NCBI GenBank assembly: GCA_017619635.1
Contig: JAFZRZ010000076.1
Coordinates: 1-33,642 of the forward strand
Origin: Lachnospiraceae bacterium
Lineage (GTDB): Bacteria > Bacillota > Clostridia > Lachnospirales > Lachnospiraceae
Length of the DNA: 33,642 nucleotides
Direction of reading: 5' to 3'
A program made the position numbers and the translations under genes. Shown here in pieces: positions 33,583 through 33,642 of this stretch; positions within the stretch are counted from its first letter, which is position 1; every line of letters starts with the position of its first letter. The notes below the pieces were generated by a model that saw only the letters and a list, made by a program, of their open reading frames with translations, had not been told where the DNA came from and did not search any database.

Positions 33583-33642
33583 TTGACACGAATGCCAAAA
33601 TGTGCGGCCGCTTTCGCTACTGATAGTATTAAAAGGTAGCGA
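33583..33642 (+). promoter_or_regulatory. Promoter/operator-like region at the right edge
   Basis: TTGACA at 33583 is followed, after a GC-rich stretch with GCGGCCGC, by TCGCTAC and GTAGCGA (7-bp perfect inverted repeat, 33614-33620 and 33636-33642) enclosing TGATAGTATTA, a possible extended -10. An operator wrapped around a -10 is typical of MarR- or TetR-type control of a gene lying to the right, outside the window. The TTGACA is too far from this -10 to serve it. Confidence 0.35.

Noticed and set aside
33605..33612. NotI site as a sign of vector sequence
   Set aside because: GCGGCCGC stands alone in otherwise native-looking sequence; no polylinker or vector backbone is seen.

Overview
The window looks like a chromosomal segment of a low-to-moderate GC Firmicute, most likely a member of the Lachnospiraceae. 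This is inferred from the Clostridia-type gene order yicC-gmk-rpoZ-rimO-pgsA-(MCP)-cinA-recA-recX-rny, from Gram-positive features (strong AGGAGG Shine-Dalgarno sites, LexA boxes of the GAAC-N4-GTTC type, RqcH, RNase Y), and from anaerobe-type enzymes (several radical SAM proteins, a RACo-like ASKHA protein, MetA). No strain or species can be named from the sequence alone. Nearly every gene is on the minus strand, so transcription runs from high to low coordinates; the only confident plus-strand gene lies at 9212-10270.

Reading in the direction of transcription (right to left): 33642-30000 holds a regulatory unit made of an ECF-type sigma factor, a membrane-bound putative anti-sigma factor and a VWA-domain lipoprotein. 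A possible divergent small RNA lies upstream, and a striking nested inverted repeat sits in front of the lipoprotein gene. At 29942-25776 a membrane-anchored clostripain-like (C11) peptidase precedes RqcH (ribosome quality control). At 25764-22500 a strong promoter precedes yicC-gmk-rpoZ, a terminator follows rpoZ, then come rimO and pgsA. At 21914-16135 lie a chemotaxis receptor, cinA, a small membrane protein, SOS-controlled recA (two LexA boxes in and after its promoter) and recX. rny has its own consensus promoter and terminator.

14374-12163 encodes two surface proteins: a zinc-ribbon/membrane/C-type-lectin-like protein and an exported SH3-SH3-NlpC/P60 wall hydrolase. 12060-10274 encodes an intracellular GH51 arabinofuranosidase and a small Cys-rich DUF6171-like protein. 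The plus-strand RACo-like gene is divergent from a MATE transporter and rluF-like pseudouridine synthase. These lead into an AT-rich block (about 3.5 kb, about 32% GC in sampled stretches against 43-48% around it) carrying a divergent NAD-dependent DNA ligase and a DEDDh exonuclease fused to a Cys-rich tail. That block looks horizontally acquired.

Downstream are metA (acetyltransferase type by its key Glu), a terminator, two translationally coupled radical SAM genes, and a terminator hairpin. Immediately after that hairpin lies the 5' end of a group IIC intron, which runs off the left edge of the window.

The most interesting items are the AT-rich exonuclease/ligase block, the nested inverted repeat that would hide the ribosome binding site of the VWA lipoprotein only in read-through transcripts, the three-hairpin candidate small RNA upstream of the sigma factor, the ferredoxin-less RACo-like protein, and the paired radical SAM genes.
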